The translations under genes and the position numbers were made by a program. Below the pieces are notes generated by a model. It had not been told where the DNA came from, ran no database searches, and saw only the letters and a list, made by a program, of their open reading frames with translations. This document shows positions 10,334-22,023 of a stretch of 64,000 nucleotides of DNA, in pieces (within the stretch, counting starts at the first letter, position 1; every line of letters begins with the position of its first letter). Location: contig NZ_CP023559.1 of the NCBI RefSeq assembly GCF_003006155.1, forward strand, positions 4,212,241-4,276,240, in the 5' to 3' direction. Origin of the DNA: Salinicola tamaricis (GTDB taxonomy: Bacteria > Pseudomonadota > Gammaproteobacteria > Pseudomonadales > Halomonadaceae).

Positions 10334-11416
10334 TCAGCGCAGCTTGAGCGTCGCCAGCCCCAGCAGGACCAGCATCACGGTGACGATCCAGAAACGCACG
10401 ATGACGCGCGGTTCGGGCCACCCCTTGAGTTCGAAATGGTGATGCAGCGGCGCCATGCGGAAGATGCGCCGCCCGGTCAGCTTGTAGGAGCCGACCTGCA
10501 GGATCACCGAGACCGTCTCCATCACGAATACCCCGCCCATGATGAACAGCACGATCTCCTGGCGCACGATCACCGCGACCACGCCCAGCGCGGCACCCAG
10601 TGCCAGCGCACCCACATCCCCCATGAACACCTGAGCCGGATAGGTGTTGAACCACAGAAAGCCGAGTCCGGCCCCGGCGATGGTGCCGCAGAAGACCGCC
10701 AGCTCGCCGGCCCCGGGGACTTCGGGAATGTGCAGATAGTTGGCGAATACCGCATTGCCGCTGGCATAGGCGAACACCGCCAGCCCCATGGACACCAGCA
10801 CGGTGGGCATGATCGCCAGCCCGTCGAGCCCGTCGGTCAGGTTGACCGCATTGGAGCTACCGACGATGACCAGATAGCTGAGCACCACGAAGAAGCCGCC
10901 GAGGGGAATCACCACATCCTTGAACAGCGGCACGATCAGACTGATCTCGACCGGGCTGGCAGCCGTGAAATAGAGCACCAGCGCCGCGCCGAGGCCGATC
11001 ACCGACTGCCAGAAGTACTTCCAGCGTGCCGGCAGGCCGCGAGGGTTCTTCTCCACCACCTTGCGGAAGTCATCGACCCAGCCGATCGCGCCGAAGCCCA
11101 GCGTGACCGCCAACACCAGCCACACATAATGATTGGTCAGATCGCCCCACAGCAGCGTGCTCACGGCAATCGAGATCAGGATCAGTGCGCCCCCCATGGT
11201 CGGGGTGCCGGCCTTGGAGAGGTGCGACTGCGGGCCGTCGTCGCGTACCGCCTGACCGATCTGACGCTCGACCAGGCGCTTGATCATCTGCGGCCCCATC
11301 CACAGGCTCAGGAAGAGCGCCGTCAGCGTCCCCAGGATGATGCGCAGGGTGAGATATCCGAAGACATTGAAGGCACTTTGAAAATGCGTCAGCAGTTCAG
11401 CCAGAAAAAGCAGCAT
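10334..11416 (-). CDS. mraY: phospho-MurNAc-pentapeptide translocase MraY
   Basis: Ten-TM integral membrane enzyme making lipid I from UDP-MurNAc-pentapeptide and undecaprenyl phosphate. 360 aa, intact, the standard length. Catalytic-site motifs are in place: 'GWVDDFRKV', '[10 protein letters not shown]', '[11 protein letters not shown]' and the His motif '[10 protein letters not shown]'. It starts 9 bp after the murF stop and ends 4 bp before murD. Confidence 0.98.
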   Translation of the reverse strand: MLLFLAELLTHFQSAFNVFGYLTLRIILGTLTALFLSLWMGPQMIKRLVERQIGQAVRDDGPQSHLSKAGTPTMGGALILISIAVSTLLWGDLTNHYVWLVLAVTLGFGAIGWVDDFRKVVEKNPRGLPARWKYFWQSVIGLGAALVLYFTAASPVEISLIVPLFKDVVIPLGGFFVVLSYLVIVGSSNAVNLTDGLDGLAIMPTVLVSMGLAVFAYASGNAVFANYLHIPEVPGAGELAVFCGTIAGAGLGFLWFNTYPAQVFMGDVGALALGAALGVVAVIVRQEIVLFIMGGVFVMETVSVILQVGSYKLTGRRIFRMAPLHHHFELKGWPEPRVIVRFWIVTVMLVLLGLATLKLR

Positions 11417-11425
11417 GAGTCCGAT

Positions 11426-12781
11426 TCACCTTGAGGCGTCGTCACGCAGCGCGGTCACGAGTCGTTCCATACCGGCACTACGTGATCCCTTGACCAGTAC
11501 GCTGGCGTGGGAAGGCAACTGATCACGGGCGAAGCGCTCGAGCGCCGCCCAGTCGTCGAAATGGTGGCCTTCGTCACCGAAGGCCTCGGCTGCGGCACGC
11601 GCCGGTTCCCCGAACGTGCCCAGACAATCGATACCGAGATCGCGCGCGGTGCGCCCCACCTCGGCGTGCAGCGCCGCCGACTCAGCCCCCATCTCGCCCA
11701 TCGCGCCGAGAAAGCACCAGCGCGGTGCCGGCAGGGTCGCCAGCGTCTCCAGCGCGGCGCGCATGGCGCCTGGGTTGGCGTTGTAGCTGTCGTCGATCAG
11801 GCAGCTGCCGCGAACGCCCGCCACCATCTGCATGCGTCCGCTCATCGCAGTAGTCGCGGCGAGCCCGGCGACGATCTCGTCCGGCGCGAACCCCAGCGCG
11901 TGGGCCGCTGCCGCGGCTACCAGCGCATTGCGCACGTTGTGGCGCCCGATCAGCGCCAGTTTCACCGTCCGCGCCGGGGCGTCCGGCAGCGAGAGCGTGA
12001 AAGCATAACGTCCGGCGTCATCACAGACCAGATCGTGTGCGGTGACCGCCGCCGGGGCGTCGATGGCAATGTCGAGCACGCGGGCGCTGCCCGCCAGCGC
12101 CCGCCATACCGGGAAATAGTGCTGCTGACGGTCGAGCACGGCGACACCTTCACTACCCAGGCCGGCGAGAATCTCGCCCTTGGCCTGGGCGATCTGCCCC
12201 ATGCCGCCGAACTCGCCCACATGGGCGCCGGTGACGTTGGTGATGATCGCCACCTGCGGCCGAGCCAGCGCCGTGGTCCAGGCGATCTCGCCGAGGTGGT
12301 TGGCACCCAGCTCCACCGCGGCGTAGCGATGATCCGCACGCAGCCCCAGCAGGGTCAGCGGCGCGCCGATGTCATTGTTGAGATTGCCGCGGGTGGCCAG
12401 GGTCGGAGCGCGTCGGGAAAAAATCGCCGCGAGCAGCTCCTTGACCGTGGTCTTGCCACTGTTGCCGGTGACCGCCACCAGCTCGCCCGCCCAGGCCAGC
12501 CGGTGCGCACGCGCCAGCAGACCCAGCGCCAGGCGAGTATCCGGCACCACGATCTGCGCCAGCGGGTCGGTCACCGGGTGGGCCACCACGGCCCCCACCG
12601 CACCGCGCTCGCGCGCCGTGGCGAGGAAGTCGTGCGCATCGAAGCGCTCACCCTTGAGCGCCACCAGCAGATCTCCCGGGGCCAGCTCGCGAGTGTCGGT
12701 GACGATGCGCGCGACCTCGCTATCCTCAGCGACCCCGGGCGCCCCCAGGGTCGCGGCGATGGCGTTCAGACTCAGGTTCAC
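11426..12781 (-). CDS. murF: UDP-MurNAc-tripeptide-D-Ala-D-Ala ligase MurF
   Basis: Adds the D-Ala-D-Ala dipeptide to the peptidoglycan precursor. 451 aa, intact. ATP loop 'VTGNSGKTTVKEL', 'AVELGANHLGEIAWT', 'DDSYNANPGAMRAAL' and 'FLGAMGEMG' identify MurF rather than MurE or MurC. Start chosen as GTG (VNLSLNAI), which overlaps the murE stop as GTGA and has GGGAGG seven bases upstream; an in-frame ATG 24 bases earlier would intrude further into murE. Confidence 0.96.
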   Translation of the reverse strand: MNLSLNAIAATLGAPGVAEDSEVARIVTDTRELAPGDLLVALKGERFDAHDFLATARERGAVGAVVAHPVTDPLAQIVVPDTRLALGLLARAHRLAWAGELVAVTGNSGKTTVKELLAAIFSRRAPTLATRGNLNNDIGAPLTLLGLRADHRYAAVELGANHLGEIAWTTALARPQVAIITNVTGAHVGEFGGMGQIAQAKGEILAGLGSEGVAVLDRQQHYFPVWRALAGSARVLDIAIDAPAAVTAHDLVCDDAGRYAFTLSLPDAPARTVKLALIGRHNVRNALVAAAAAHALGFAPDEIVAGLAATTAMSGRMQMVAGVRGSCLIDDSYNANPGAMRAALETLATLPAPRWCFLGAMGEMGAESAALHAEVGRTARDLGIDCLGTFGEPARAAAEAFGDEGHHFDDWAALERFARDQLPSHASVLVKGSRSAGMERLVTALRDDASR

Positions 12782-14316
12782 GCCTGCGCCTCCCGCAGCG
12801 CGCACGCCGCCCGGGCCTGTTCGAGATCGTCGAACGGATGGCGCACCCCGGCGATCTCCTGGTAATCCTCGTGCCCCTTGCCGGCGATCAGCACGATATC
12901 GTGGGGGCCGGCCTCGGCGATCACCCGCCGGATCGCCTCGCCGCGGCCATCGATCGACCAGGCATTGGCCGCCGCCGCGGGCGACAGGCCGGCGACGATC
13001 TCGCCGCGAATGGTCGCAGGGTTCTCGCTACGCGGGTTGTCGTCGGTCACCACCAGCCGATCGGCGTGGCGCTCGGCGACCGCCGCCATCAGCGGGCGCT
13101 TGCCGCTGTCACGGTCGCCGCCGCAGCCGAACACGCACCACAGCTGGCTATCCGCCTGGGCCGGCAGATGCTCACGCAGCGCGATCAGGGCATTGTCCAG
13201 CGCATCCGGCGTGTGGGCGTAGTCGATCACCACGCTGGGTATTTCACTGTCAGGATCGCGCGGCAGCCGCTGCATGCGTCCGGGCACCGGCGACAGCGAC
13301 TGTGCCGCCGGCCACAGCGTCGCCAGCGGCACGCCCAGGCCATAGAGCGTAGTCATCGCCAGCAGCGCATTGTCGAGATTGAAGCGCCCCATCAGCGGCA
13401 GCTCGAGCAGGTGCTCGTCTTCCGGCGAGGCGACCACGGCGTGGAGCCCCTGCGGCAGCGTCTCGCAGCCGGCCACGCGTAGCGTGGTCGCCTCGGCCAT
13501 ACCGGTGGCCAGCACGCGTACTCCGGGAGCCAGCCCCGCCAGCATCAGCCGCGCCAGCGGGTCGTCGGCGTTGACCACCGCCAGCCGCAGACCCTCGCGG
13601 CGGAACAGCTTCGCCTTGGCCGCGGCGTAGGCGGCCATGCTGCGGTGATAATCGAGATGATCACGACTCAGATTGGTGAAGACCGCGGTCGTGATCGGGG
13701 TATCGCCGAGACGCTCCTGCTCCAAGGCGTGGGAGGAGACCTCCATGGCCACGGTCTCGACCCCTTCGCTGGCGAGCTCGCCCAGCATCTGCTGCAGCTC
13801 GAGCGGTCCCGGCGTGGTCTGGCGCGCCGCCTTGAGCCGCTGCGGGCGGCCATAGCCGAGCGTGCCGATCACCGCTGCCGGGCGCCCCACGGCCTCCAGC
13901 AGCGTGGCGATATAGTGGGTGACCGAACTCTTGCCGTTGGTGCCGGTGACGCCGATCAGCGTCAGGCTATCGGGCACCGCGAACAGCTGACGGCCGAATT
14001 CGGACTGCCGCTCGGCGAGCCCTGGCAACGCCAGCACGCGGGCGTCATCCTGCCACGCAGCATCGAGCCCCTCGGCCTCGGCCAGCACCAGCGCCGCGCC
14101 CTGCTCGAGCGCCTCAGCGATGAACTCGCGCCCATCGCGTGCCACTCCGGGCAGCGCGATGAACAGCTCAGCACCGCCGCTCACTCCGCGGCTGTCGAGC
14201 GCCAGCGTCACGCTGTCGGCATCCGCCAGACGTCGTCGCAGTGACGCCAGATCGGCCTGTGGCCACAGCGCCTCGAGCGCGTCGATCAGACGCGAGACTT
14301 CGACTTCGAGCGTCAT
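12778..14316 (-). CDS. murE: UDP-MurNAc-L-Ala-D-Glu meso-diaminopimelate ligase MurE
   Basis: Adds the third peptide residue. 512 aa, intact. ATP loop 'GVTGTNGKSSVTHY', 'MEVSSHALEQ' and 'NLSRDHLDYH' are present; the 'DDNPRSENP' motif contains the DNPR signature that selects meso-diaminopimelate over lysine, as expected for a Gram-negative. ATG overlaps the ftsI stop (ATGA) and the end overlaps murF (GTGA). Confidence 0.97.
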   Translation of the reverse strand: MTLEVEVSRLIDALEALWPQADLASLRRRLADADSVTLALDSRGVSGGAELFIALPGVARDGREFIAEALEQGAALVLAEAEGLDAAWQDDARVLALPGLAERQSEFGRQLFAVPDSLTLIGVTGTNGKSSVTHYIATLLEAVGRPAAVIGTLGYGRPQRLKAARQTTPGPLELQQMLGELASEGVETVAMEVSSHALEQERLGDTPITTAVFTNLSRDHLDYHRSMAAYAAAKAKLFRREGLRLAVVNADDPLARLMLAGLAPGVRVLATGMAEATTLRVAGCETLPQGLHAVVASPEDEHLLELPLMGRFNLDNALLAMTTLYGLGVPLATLWPAAQSLSPVPGRMQRLPRDPDSEIPSVVIDYAHTPDALDNALIALREHLPAQADSQLWCVFGCGGDRDSGKRPLMAAVAERHADRLVVTDDNPRSENPATIRGEIVAGLSPAAAANAWSIDGRGEAIRRVIAEAGPHDIVLIAGKGHEDYQEIAGVRHPFDDLEQARAACALREAQA

Positions 14317-16037
14317 GGTGCCGTCTCCTCTTCGGGCTGGTCCGGCGGTACGTCGAGCAGGCGCAGGGCGCTGCCGACCACGCGGCTGAATACCGGCGCG
14401 GCGACCAGCCCGCCGTAGTAATCGCCCTTCTTGGGATTGTCGATCATCACCACGGTAACGATGCGCGGGTTGGTGGCCGGGGCGATACCGGCGAACAGCC
14501 CACGATAGGCGGTCTTCTGATAGCCGGTACTGGTGACCTTGCGCACCGTACCCGTCTTGCCCGCGATCTGATAGCCGGGAACCATCGCCAGGTGCCCGCC
14601 GGCATTGGGCTTGACGATTTGCTCCATCATCTCGAGCAGCTCATGCGCCACCTTGGGTGCCATCACCTGGTCACTCTCCGGCTCGCCGTTGAGCTTGAGC
14701 AGTGAGGGATGCAGACGCTTGCCGTCGTTGGCGATCGCGGTGTAGGCGCTGGCCAGTTGCAGCGGCGTGACCGCGATACCGTAGCCGTAGGCCATCGCGG
14801 CCTGGGCGCTGCGCGGCAGATTGGTCAGCGACGGCAGGCTACCGCTGTTTTCGCCCGGGAAGCCGGTACCCGGTGACTGCCCCAGACCGAGCTGGCGATA
14901 GCGATTCCAGATGGTGTCCTTGGCAGCGACAGCGCGATGTGCGCCATGCCGATGTTGGAGGAGTGCAGCAGAATGCCCGCCGGCGTGAGCTTGCCGTAAT
15001 TGCGGAAGTCGCGAATGGTGTAGCCGTCCACCACCATCCAGCCGGGCGAGGTATCGATGACACTCTGCGGGGTGTACTCGCCGGAGGCCAGCGCCGCCGA
15101 CATCGCCAGCGGCTTCATCACCGACCCTGGCTCGATGGCGTCGGTGATCGCCTGGTTGCGCAGCCCGCGCACGTCGACGTCGGAGCGGTTGTTGGGGTTG
15201 TAGGAAGGCAGGTTGGCCATCGCCAGCACCTCGCCGGTGTGGGCATCGAGCATCACCAGCGAGCCACCGTCGGCGTCGTTCTCGCGCACCCCGGCGGCCA
15301 GCTCGCGGTAGGCCATGTACTGCAGGCGCAGGTCGATCGACAGCTTGAGGTCGCCGCCAGGCCGGGCATCCTTGATCAGGTGCAGGTCGCGGACCAGACG
15401 TCCCTTACGGTCCTGCAGCACTCGCCGCTTGCCCGGCTCGCCGGTCAGGTAGCGGTTGTAGGCAAGCTCGAGCCCCTCCTGGCCGCGGTCGTCGACATTG
15501 GTCACCCCGACCAGCTGCGCCGCCACCTCGCCCGCCGGATAGTAGCGCTTGTACTCGTCGCGGGCGTAGACCCCGGACATCTGCAAATCGATCGCCGGCT
15601 GCGCCTGCGCCGGGGTGAGCTGACGCCGCAGATACATGAACTCCTTCTGGGCGTAGCGGCCGACGCGGTCGCGCAGCTCCTGCGGATCGAGCTTGAGCGC
15701 CTGAGCCAGCAGGGTGAGCTGGATCGGGTCGGTGGGCAGCTCCTGCGGGTTGGCCCACAGCGTCACCACCGGCGTCGAGATCGCCAGCGGGTCGCCGTTG
15801 CGATCACTGATCATGCCGCGGTGGGCACCGATCGACTCCACCCGCAGGGTGCGCGCGTCACCCTGGTTCTGCAGAAAGCTGCGGTCGATCACCTGCAGGT
15901 AGACCACCGCCACGCCCGACCAGTGCGGCGAGGGCGACCAGAATGACGCCCAGCATGAACCAGTAGCGACCGCCGCCCAGCGGCGCGCCGGGGGCTCGCG
16001 ACTTGGGTGTGGCGGTGCGTCGGCGCGTGGCGCTCAT
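14313..16037 (-). CDS. ftsI: septal peptidoglycan transpeptidase FtsI (PBP3)
   Basis: Class B penicillin-binding protein of the divisome. Short cytoplasmic tail rich in Arg, one TM segment near residues 25-45 ('YWFMLGVILVALAALV'), a pedestal domain ('SIGAHRGMISDRNGDPLA') and the transpeptidase domain with active-site Ser in 'EPGSVMKPL', 'HSSNIGM' and 'AGKTGTVRK'. Two single-base breaks, near 15910 (just after the TM) and near 14930 (after SNIGMAHIALSL). ATG overlaps the ftsL stop. About 574 aa when repaired. Confidence 0.95.
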
Positions 16038-16363
16038 GGGGTAATGACCTTGACGTCACCCACACTCGGCACGCGCATGTCCAGACGCTTGCTGGCGAGC
16101 GCCTCGATACGCGCCGGCGACGACCAGGTGCTCTCCTCCAGCAGCAGGCGGCCCCACTCGGTCTGCAGCGCATCACGCTGATTCTCGAGTTTCTGCAGCC
16201 GGGCGTACTGCAGCCGGGTGAGGTGGGACGTGCTGATGATCGCCAGCGCGCTGGCAAGGAGAGCGACGATGAGCAGGATCAGGATGATCGAACGGGTACC
16301 CGTACGGCGGGCGAATGGCCAGTCCCCATAGAGCGGGGGCCTGCGTCTTCCTTGAACGGCCAT
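16034..16363 (-). CDS. ftsL: cell division protein FtsL
   Basis: 109-aa bitopic divisome protein partnering FtsQ and FtsB. Basic cytoplasmic N-terminus, a single TM segment at about residues 25-46 ('IILILLIVALLASALAII') and a periplasmic helical coiled-coil with 'QYARLQKLENQRDALQ'. ATG has a good AAAGGAG five bases upstream; it starts 9 bp after rsmH and ends overlapping ftsI. Intact and of normal length. Confidence 0.93.
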   Translation of the reverse strand: MAVQGRRRPPLYGDWPFARRTGTRSIILILLIVALLASALAIISTSHLTRLQYARLQKLENQRDALQTEWGRLLLEESTWSSPARIEALASKRLDMRVPSVGDVKVITP

Positions 16364-16372
16364 GGAGCTCCT

Positions 16373-17354
16373 TTACGCCAACTTCTCGGCGATGCGCATC
16401 ACCGCGCTGCGCGCACGGGGATTGCCATCGACTTCGCGCTCACCGGGGCGCAGTGCCTTGCCCACCGGCTTGAGCCGCTTGTTGAGCTGATCCTCGCGTA
16501 TCGGCATGCCGCGGGGCAAGTGGGTGTCGCCGCGGGATTGATCGCGAATGAAGCGCTTGACCAGCCGATCCTCGAGCGAGTGAAAGCTGATCACCACCAG
16601 GCGCCCGCCCGGGGCCAGGGTCTCCAGCGCCGCGCTCAGCGCGCGCTCGAGCTGGCCCAGCTCGTCGTTGAGATGGATGCGGATCGCCTGGAACACCCGG
16701 GTCGCCGGGTGCTTGCCCTTCTCCCAGGCCGGGTGCGCAGCCTTGACGATCTCGGCCAGCTGCTGGGTGCGCGCGATCGGCGCCTCACGCCGCGCCGCGA
16801 CGATGGCCCGCGCGATGCGCTTGGCGAAGCGCTCCTCGCCGTAAGTCTTGAACACCCGCGCCATCTCCTGCTCGTCGCTGTGCGCGATCCAAGCGGCAGC
16901 ACCGACCCCGGAGTCGGGGTCCATGCGCATGTCCAGGGGGCCATCACGCAGGAAGCTGAAACCGCGTTCGGGGTCGTCGAGCTGCGGCGAGGAAACGCCG
17001 ACGTCGAGCAGTACACCATCGAGCCGGCCGCTCAACCCTGCGGCTGCGGCATGTCGATCGAGCTCGGCGAAGACCCCGGGACAGATCTCAAAGCGCGGGT
17101 CGGTGATCGCCGCGGCTGCGGCCAGCGCGGCGGGGGTCGCGGTCGATCGCCAGCAGCCGCCCTTCAGGGGCCAGGCGCTCGAGAATCGCCCGCGAGTGGC
17201 CGCCGCGCCCGAAGGTACCATCCAGGTAAAAGCCGTGCGGCGAGCGCACCAGGGCATCGACGGCGCCATCGAGCAGCACGCTGGTGTGGCGGTAGTCCGG
17301 CGAGCCGGCCGCGCCATCGTCGGGTGCCTGTGGAGCCTTGTCGCGGTGCAGCAT
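16373..17354 (-). CDS. rsmH: 16S rRNA (cytosine1402-N4)-methyltransferase RsmH
   Basis: SAM-dependent methyltransferase (formerly MraW). Seen: '[15 protein letters not shown]', '[14 protein letters not shown]' (SAM loop), '[15 protein letters not shown]', and '[15 protein letters not shown]'. One inserted C near 17130 (after AIDRDP) breaks the frame. I choose the ATG of MLHRDKAP, 33 bases after the rnpB 3' end; the in-frame start further upstream would lie inside the RNase P RNA. MraZ, normally encoded just upstream, is missing. Confidence 0.93.
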
Positions 17355-17386
17355 GCGGATCTCGGTATTCGAACGGCGAAGAAAAG

Positions 17387-17738
<352 letters not shown>

Positions 17739-17747
17739 AAGCGCGCA

Positions 17748-17776
17748 AGAATAGCAGCACCCCCTGCCCCTCTCAA
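17748..17776 (-). promoter_or_regulatory. sigma-70 promoter of rnpB
   Basis: TTGAGA (17776-17771), 17-bp spacer, TATTCT (17753-17748) on the minus strand, placing +1 at or close to the predicted RNase P RNA 5' end. Four to five matches in each hexamer and ideal spacing make this one of the clearest promoters in the window. Confidence 0.75.
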
Positions 17777-17846
17777 CACTGGGCTGCAGCCATCGACGCG
17801 CGGCGCCCCACCTGTCGCCGAACGGCGACGCACCAAGCGCCTCTCA

Positions 17847-18032
17847 GAGGGTGTTTACAAACTCGGCGAGCGAAGGCAAGACCGGGGCGCGTAGCCAAGG
17901 CAAAATCGGTCGAAAAAAGGACCGGGCTGGCGTTCCAGTTTACACGGGGTAAATGAGTATTTTGACCGGGCTCGCGTACGAGGCCGATTTTAACGCCGTA
18001 TTGCCGAGCGCAGGCATTTTGTAAACGCCCTC
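17847..18032. repeat. 186-bp MITE-like element with inverted ends
   Basis: Non-coding segment bounded by 15-bp inverted repeats GAGGGYGTTTACAAA (17847-17861 and, reversed, 18018-18032; one mismatch). Inside, related segments such as GAGCGAAGGCA / GAGCGCAGGCA recur near both ends, and it holds AT-rich patches (TTTACACGGGGTAAATGAG, TTGTAAAC) unlike the surrounding DNA. It occupies the rnpB-rsmI gap, with its right end touching the rsmI stop codon. No transposase is encoded. Could be a miniature transposable element or a structured RNA/terminator region. Confidence 0.5.
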
Positions 18033-18888
18033 TCAGGGTGCGTCGGACTGCTGCGCCAAGGCCAACTGATACCACTGCTTGCGGCGCCCACCGAGCACTT
18101 TGGTCGCCACCGCCGCAGCACTCTTGACGCCAACGCCTTCGGCCAGCATCGCGGCGATCAGCGCTTCGCCCTCGGCGGTGTCCAAAGTGCGCTCGGCGGG
18201 CTCGGCTCCGGCGACCATGACCACGAACTCGCCACGGGTCTGATCCGGGTCCGCCGCCATGCGCGCCAGCAGTTCGTCGGGCGTGCCCTCGAGCAGCGTC
18301 TCGAAGGTCTTGGTCAGCTCCCGTGCCAGCACCACCCGGCGCGCCCCCAGCGTCGCTTCCAGGTCGGCGAGCAGATCGCGAATCCGGTGCGGCGACTCAT
18401 AGAAGACGCGCGTCTCGGTGCGCTCCGCGTCCGCTTCCAGCTGGCGTCGGCGCGCCGTCGACTTGGCTGGCAGAAAGCCTTCGAAGAGAAAGCGATCGGT
18501 CGGCAGCCCGGCCACGCTGAGCGCGGCTACCAGTGCGCAGGCGCCGGGCACCGGCACCACCCGGAAACCGCTGCGGCGCAACTCGCGCACCAGCACGAAT
18601 CCCGGATCGGATATCAGCGGCGTACCAGCATCGCTGACCAGCGCCAGCCGCTCGCCCGCCGCCAGCCGCTCGCGCAGCCACTCGGCGCGGGCGGCCTCGT
18701 GTGTCGTGCAGAGAGACCAACGGCCGCTCGATTCCCAGGTGGCGCAGCAGGCGCTGGGTATGTCGGGTATCCTCGGCGGCGATCCGATCGACCTCGCCCA
18801 GCACCCGCGCGGCGCGGGCGCTCAGGTCCTCGAGATTCCCAATCGGCGTGGCGACCACGTACAATACGCCTTCATTTGTCTCGCTCAT
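18033..18888 (-). CDS. rsmI: 16S rRNA (cytidine1402-2'-O)-methyltransferase RsmI
   Basis: SAM-dependent methyltransferase acting on the same nucleotide as RsmH. Motifs: '[16 protein letters not shown]' (N-terminus), '[12 protein letters not shown]', '[13 protein letters not shown]', '[14 protein letters not shown]' and 'YESPHRI'. One frameshift near 18700 (an extra A after SLHD). Start ATG of MSETNEGV, the usual family start. About 284 aa. Divergent from lpoA, as in E. coli and Pseudomonas. Confidence 0.94.
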
Positions 18889-19150
18889 TCGGTAACATCC
18901 GGGTTGCGGTGCATGGGAAAACCCTGTGCCGGGCGTCTCGCGCACGATCCGCTCATCGCGAGGAGAAACGCCGCGGACGCCACGCCTTCATCGCGAGCGC
19001 TCGGCAGCGAGAGTTCAGGGAGTCGTTCCGACGGCCGCCGCCGCTGGCCGGCAGCCGCCAGCGGAACGAGGGAACCGAGACCGGCCGCCGTCACCGCCAG
19101 TGGGGCGCGACAGCGCACGGCCTCTCAAATACGGAAAAGGGACAGACACT

Positions 19151-21054
19151 ATGCGTTACGCCCTGCGGCGACTTCTCCTGCCGGCGATGGCAGCCTTGAT
19201 CCTGGCCGGCTGCGCCGGACCCGGCATGATGCCGGGCAGCAGCGGCCCCGACGCTCAGACGCTGCTCGACCAGGCCCGCAGCCAGAGCGGCCAGCAAGCC
19301 GCGGCCACGCGCGTACAGGCGGCGGAGATTCTAGCACGCCAGGGGGATACCCGGCAGGCGCTCGAGATCGTGAGCCAGGTCGACGGCAGCCAGCTCGACC
19401 CCGCCCTGCGCGTGCACTGGGCGCTGGTGTTGTCGGATGCCGGCCTCGCCGAGAAGGATGGCTGGAGCGTGGTCCGCGCCACCGACATCCTCGACAGCGG
19501 CATTGCCATCCCCAGCGCCGACGCCCAGACGCTGCGCTATCGCCGCGGCATCGCGCTGGATATGATCGGCGAGCCGGAGGCCGCCGCTGACCTGCTCATC
19601 GGTCTACAGCGCGACAACGCCCCGTATGAGCTCAACGACGAAATCTGGAAACCGCTGTCACGCCTGAGCCCTGCCGGTCTCGACAAACTCGCCGCCAGCA
19701 GCAACGACCCCATCACACAGGGCTGGGTCGCTCTGGCGCGCCTCTATCGTAGCGCCAGCGGCGATGTCGCGGCCTGTTCGACCGCCTCGACCAGTGGCGC
19801 AGCCGCTATCCCGACCACCCGGCCAACCGCCGCTTACCACAGGAGCTCAGCGCCCTGCATCAGGTCGAGGGTCGCGAGATCGACCGTGTCGCCGTGCTGC
19901 TGCCCGAGAGCGGGCCACTGGCCAATGTCGCCAAGGCAATCCGCCAGGGCATGCAGGCGCGCCTGGACGACGCCCGCGCCCAGGGTGAGAAGATGCCCGA
20001 CCTCACCTTCATCGACTCGAGCCAGCAGGACATCGATGCGCTCTATGCCCAGGCCACGCTCGGCGGCGCCCAGGCGGTCATCGGCCCGCTGAGCAAGGAC
20101 AAGGTCAATCAGCTGGAGACCCGCGCCAGCGTGCCCCTGCCGACGCTGGCCCTGAACTACGGCGAGCACGCGCGCAATCAGGCCGCCGAACTGTTCCAGT
20201 ACGGCCTCTCCGCCGAGGACGAAGCGCGCCAGGTGGCCCAGCGCGCCTATCTCGACGGCCGCCGCAACGCCGGCATCCTGGTTCCCGACAACGAGTGGGG
20301 CTCACGGGTGCTGGCGGCATTCCGCGAGCGCTGGCAGCACGACGGCGGCAAGATTGCCTCGGTGGTCAGCTACCCCCCCTCGGGCTCGGTCACCACGGCA
20401 GTCAGCCAGATGCTCAAGGGCGGCTCGTCGAAGCCGGACATGCTGTTCCTGCTGGCACTGCCCAGCTACGCCCGTCAGGTACCGCCGACGCTGGACTTCT
20501 ACTACGCCAGCAAACTGCCGGTCTACGCCACCTCGCAAGTCTACGAGGGCAAACCGCAGCCGCGCGCCGACCACGATCTCAACGACGTTCAGTTCGTCGA
20601 TCTCCCTTGGATGATCCCCGATGCCGCCGCCGGCGGCGTCGACGCGCTGCCTTACGCCAGCACCTACCGCCAGCTGGCGACCCAGGACGACCCCGGCCTG
20701 CTCAAGCTCAACGCCATGGGCGTGGACGCGCTGGAACTGGCGCGCCGCCTGCCGCTGCTGCAGGCCCTGCCCAGCACCCAGGTGTACGGCGCCACCGGCA
20801 ACCTGCAGGCGCGTGACGACGGGCGCATCCAGCGCACCCTACCCTGGGCGGTGTTCCAGGCCGGCGTACCCCAGCCGCTGCTCGCCTCCCCCGGTGCCAC
20901 CCTGGGCGCCAGCGAAAGCCAGCCCATGCCGAGTAACAACAGCGGCGGCACCTCAGGCGCCACCACTCCGGGTAGCACCTCCGCCGGCAGCGCTATACCC
21001 GGCGACCCGCTCGGCCCGGCCGCGGACAACGCAAGCGATGCCGCGGCAGACTGA
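19151..21054 (+). CDS. lpoA: outer-membrane lipoprotein activator of PBP1A, LpoA
   Basis: Outer-membrane lipoprotein that stimulates the peptidoglycan synthase PBP1A. Signal peptide with lipobox 'LILAGC' (Cys about residue 22), an N-terminal TPR-like helical domain ('RQGDTRQALEIVSQ') and a C-terminal periplasmic-binding-protein fold ('VAVLLPESGPLANVAKAI'). A frameshift near 19772 separates the two domains. The C-terminus has a Ser/Gly/Thr-rich tail. ATG has AAGGGA upstream; a stem-loop with 8-bp arms lies in the leader at 19041-19064. First gene of lpoA-yraN-diaA-dolP. Confidence 0.9.
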
Positions 21055-21406
21055 TGCCCGCGCCCGCGGGCAGGCGGTAGAACAAGCCGCCGCCCGCTGG
21101 CTGAGCGCCCAAGGCCTGACGCTGGTGGCCAGCAACCAGCACGCCAAAGGCGGCGAGATCGACTTGGTGATGCGCGACGGTGACACCCTGGTGTTCGTCG
21201 AGGTGCGCCACCGTCGGCGGTCCGACTACGGCCATCCGCTGGAGACGATCACCGCGGCCAAGCAGCGCCGCCTCGTTCGCGCGGCGCGTTTTTATCTCCA
21301 GGCACAGCGGCTATCATGTCCGTGCCGCTTCGACGTCGTCGGCGTCACCGGCAGCCAGCCCGATCTCGAATTCGACTGGATTCGTGCCGCATTCGACGCA
21401 TATTAA
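21038..21406 (+). CDS. yraN: YraN family putative endonuclease-fold protein (UPF0102)
   Basis: 122-aa protein with a restriction-endonuclease-like fold: 'ARGQAVEQAAARWL', 'GGEIDLVMRDGDTLVFVEVRHR' contains the GEIDLV...FVEVR motif (E, D, E-x-K/R) and 'PLETITAAKQRRLVRAA' follows. Cellular role is unknown in the family. Start ATG at 21038 overlaps lpoA by 17 bases. Position between lpoA and diaA is conserved. Confidence 0.88.
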   Translation: MPRQTDARARGQAVEQAAARWLSAQGLTLVASNQHAKGGEIDLVMRDGDTLVFVEVRHRRRSDYGHPLETITAAKQRRLVRAARFYLQAQRLSCPCRFDVVGVTGSQPDLEFDWIRAAFDAY

Positions 21407-22018
<612 letters not shown>

Positions 22019-22023
22019 ACCCC

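Noticed and set aside
11507..12865. 452-codon open frame on the plus strand opposite murF
   Set aside because: Antisense to an intact murF; composition is typical of GC-rich shadow frames (Arg/His/Gln-rich, no domain).
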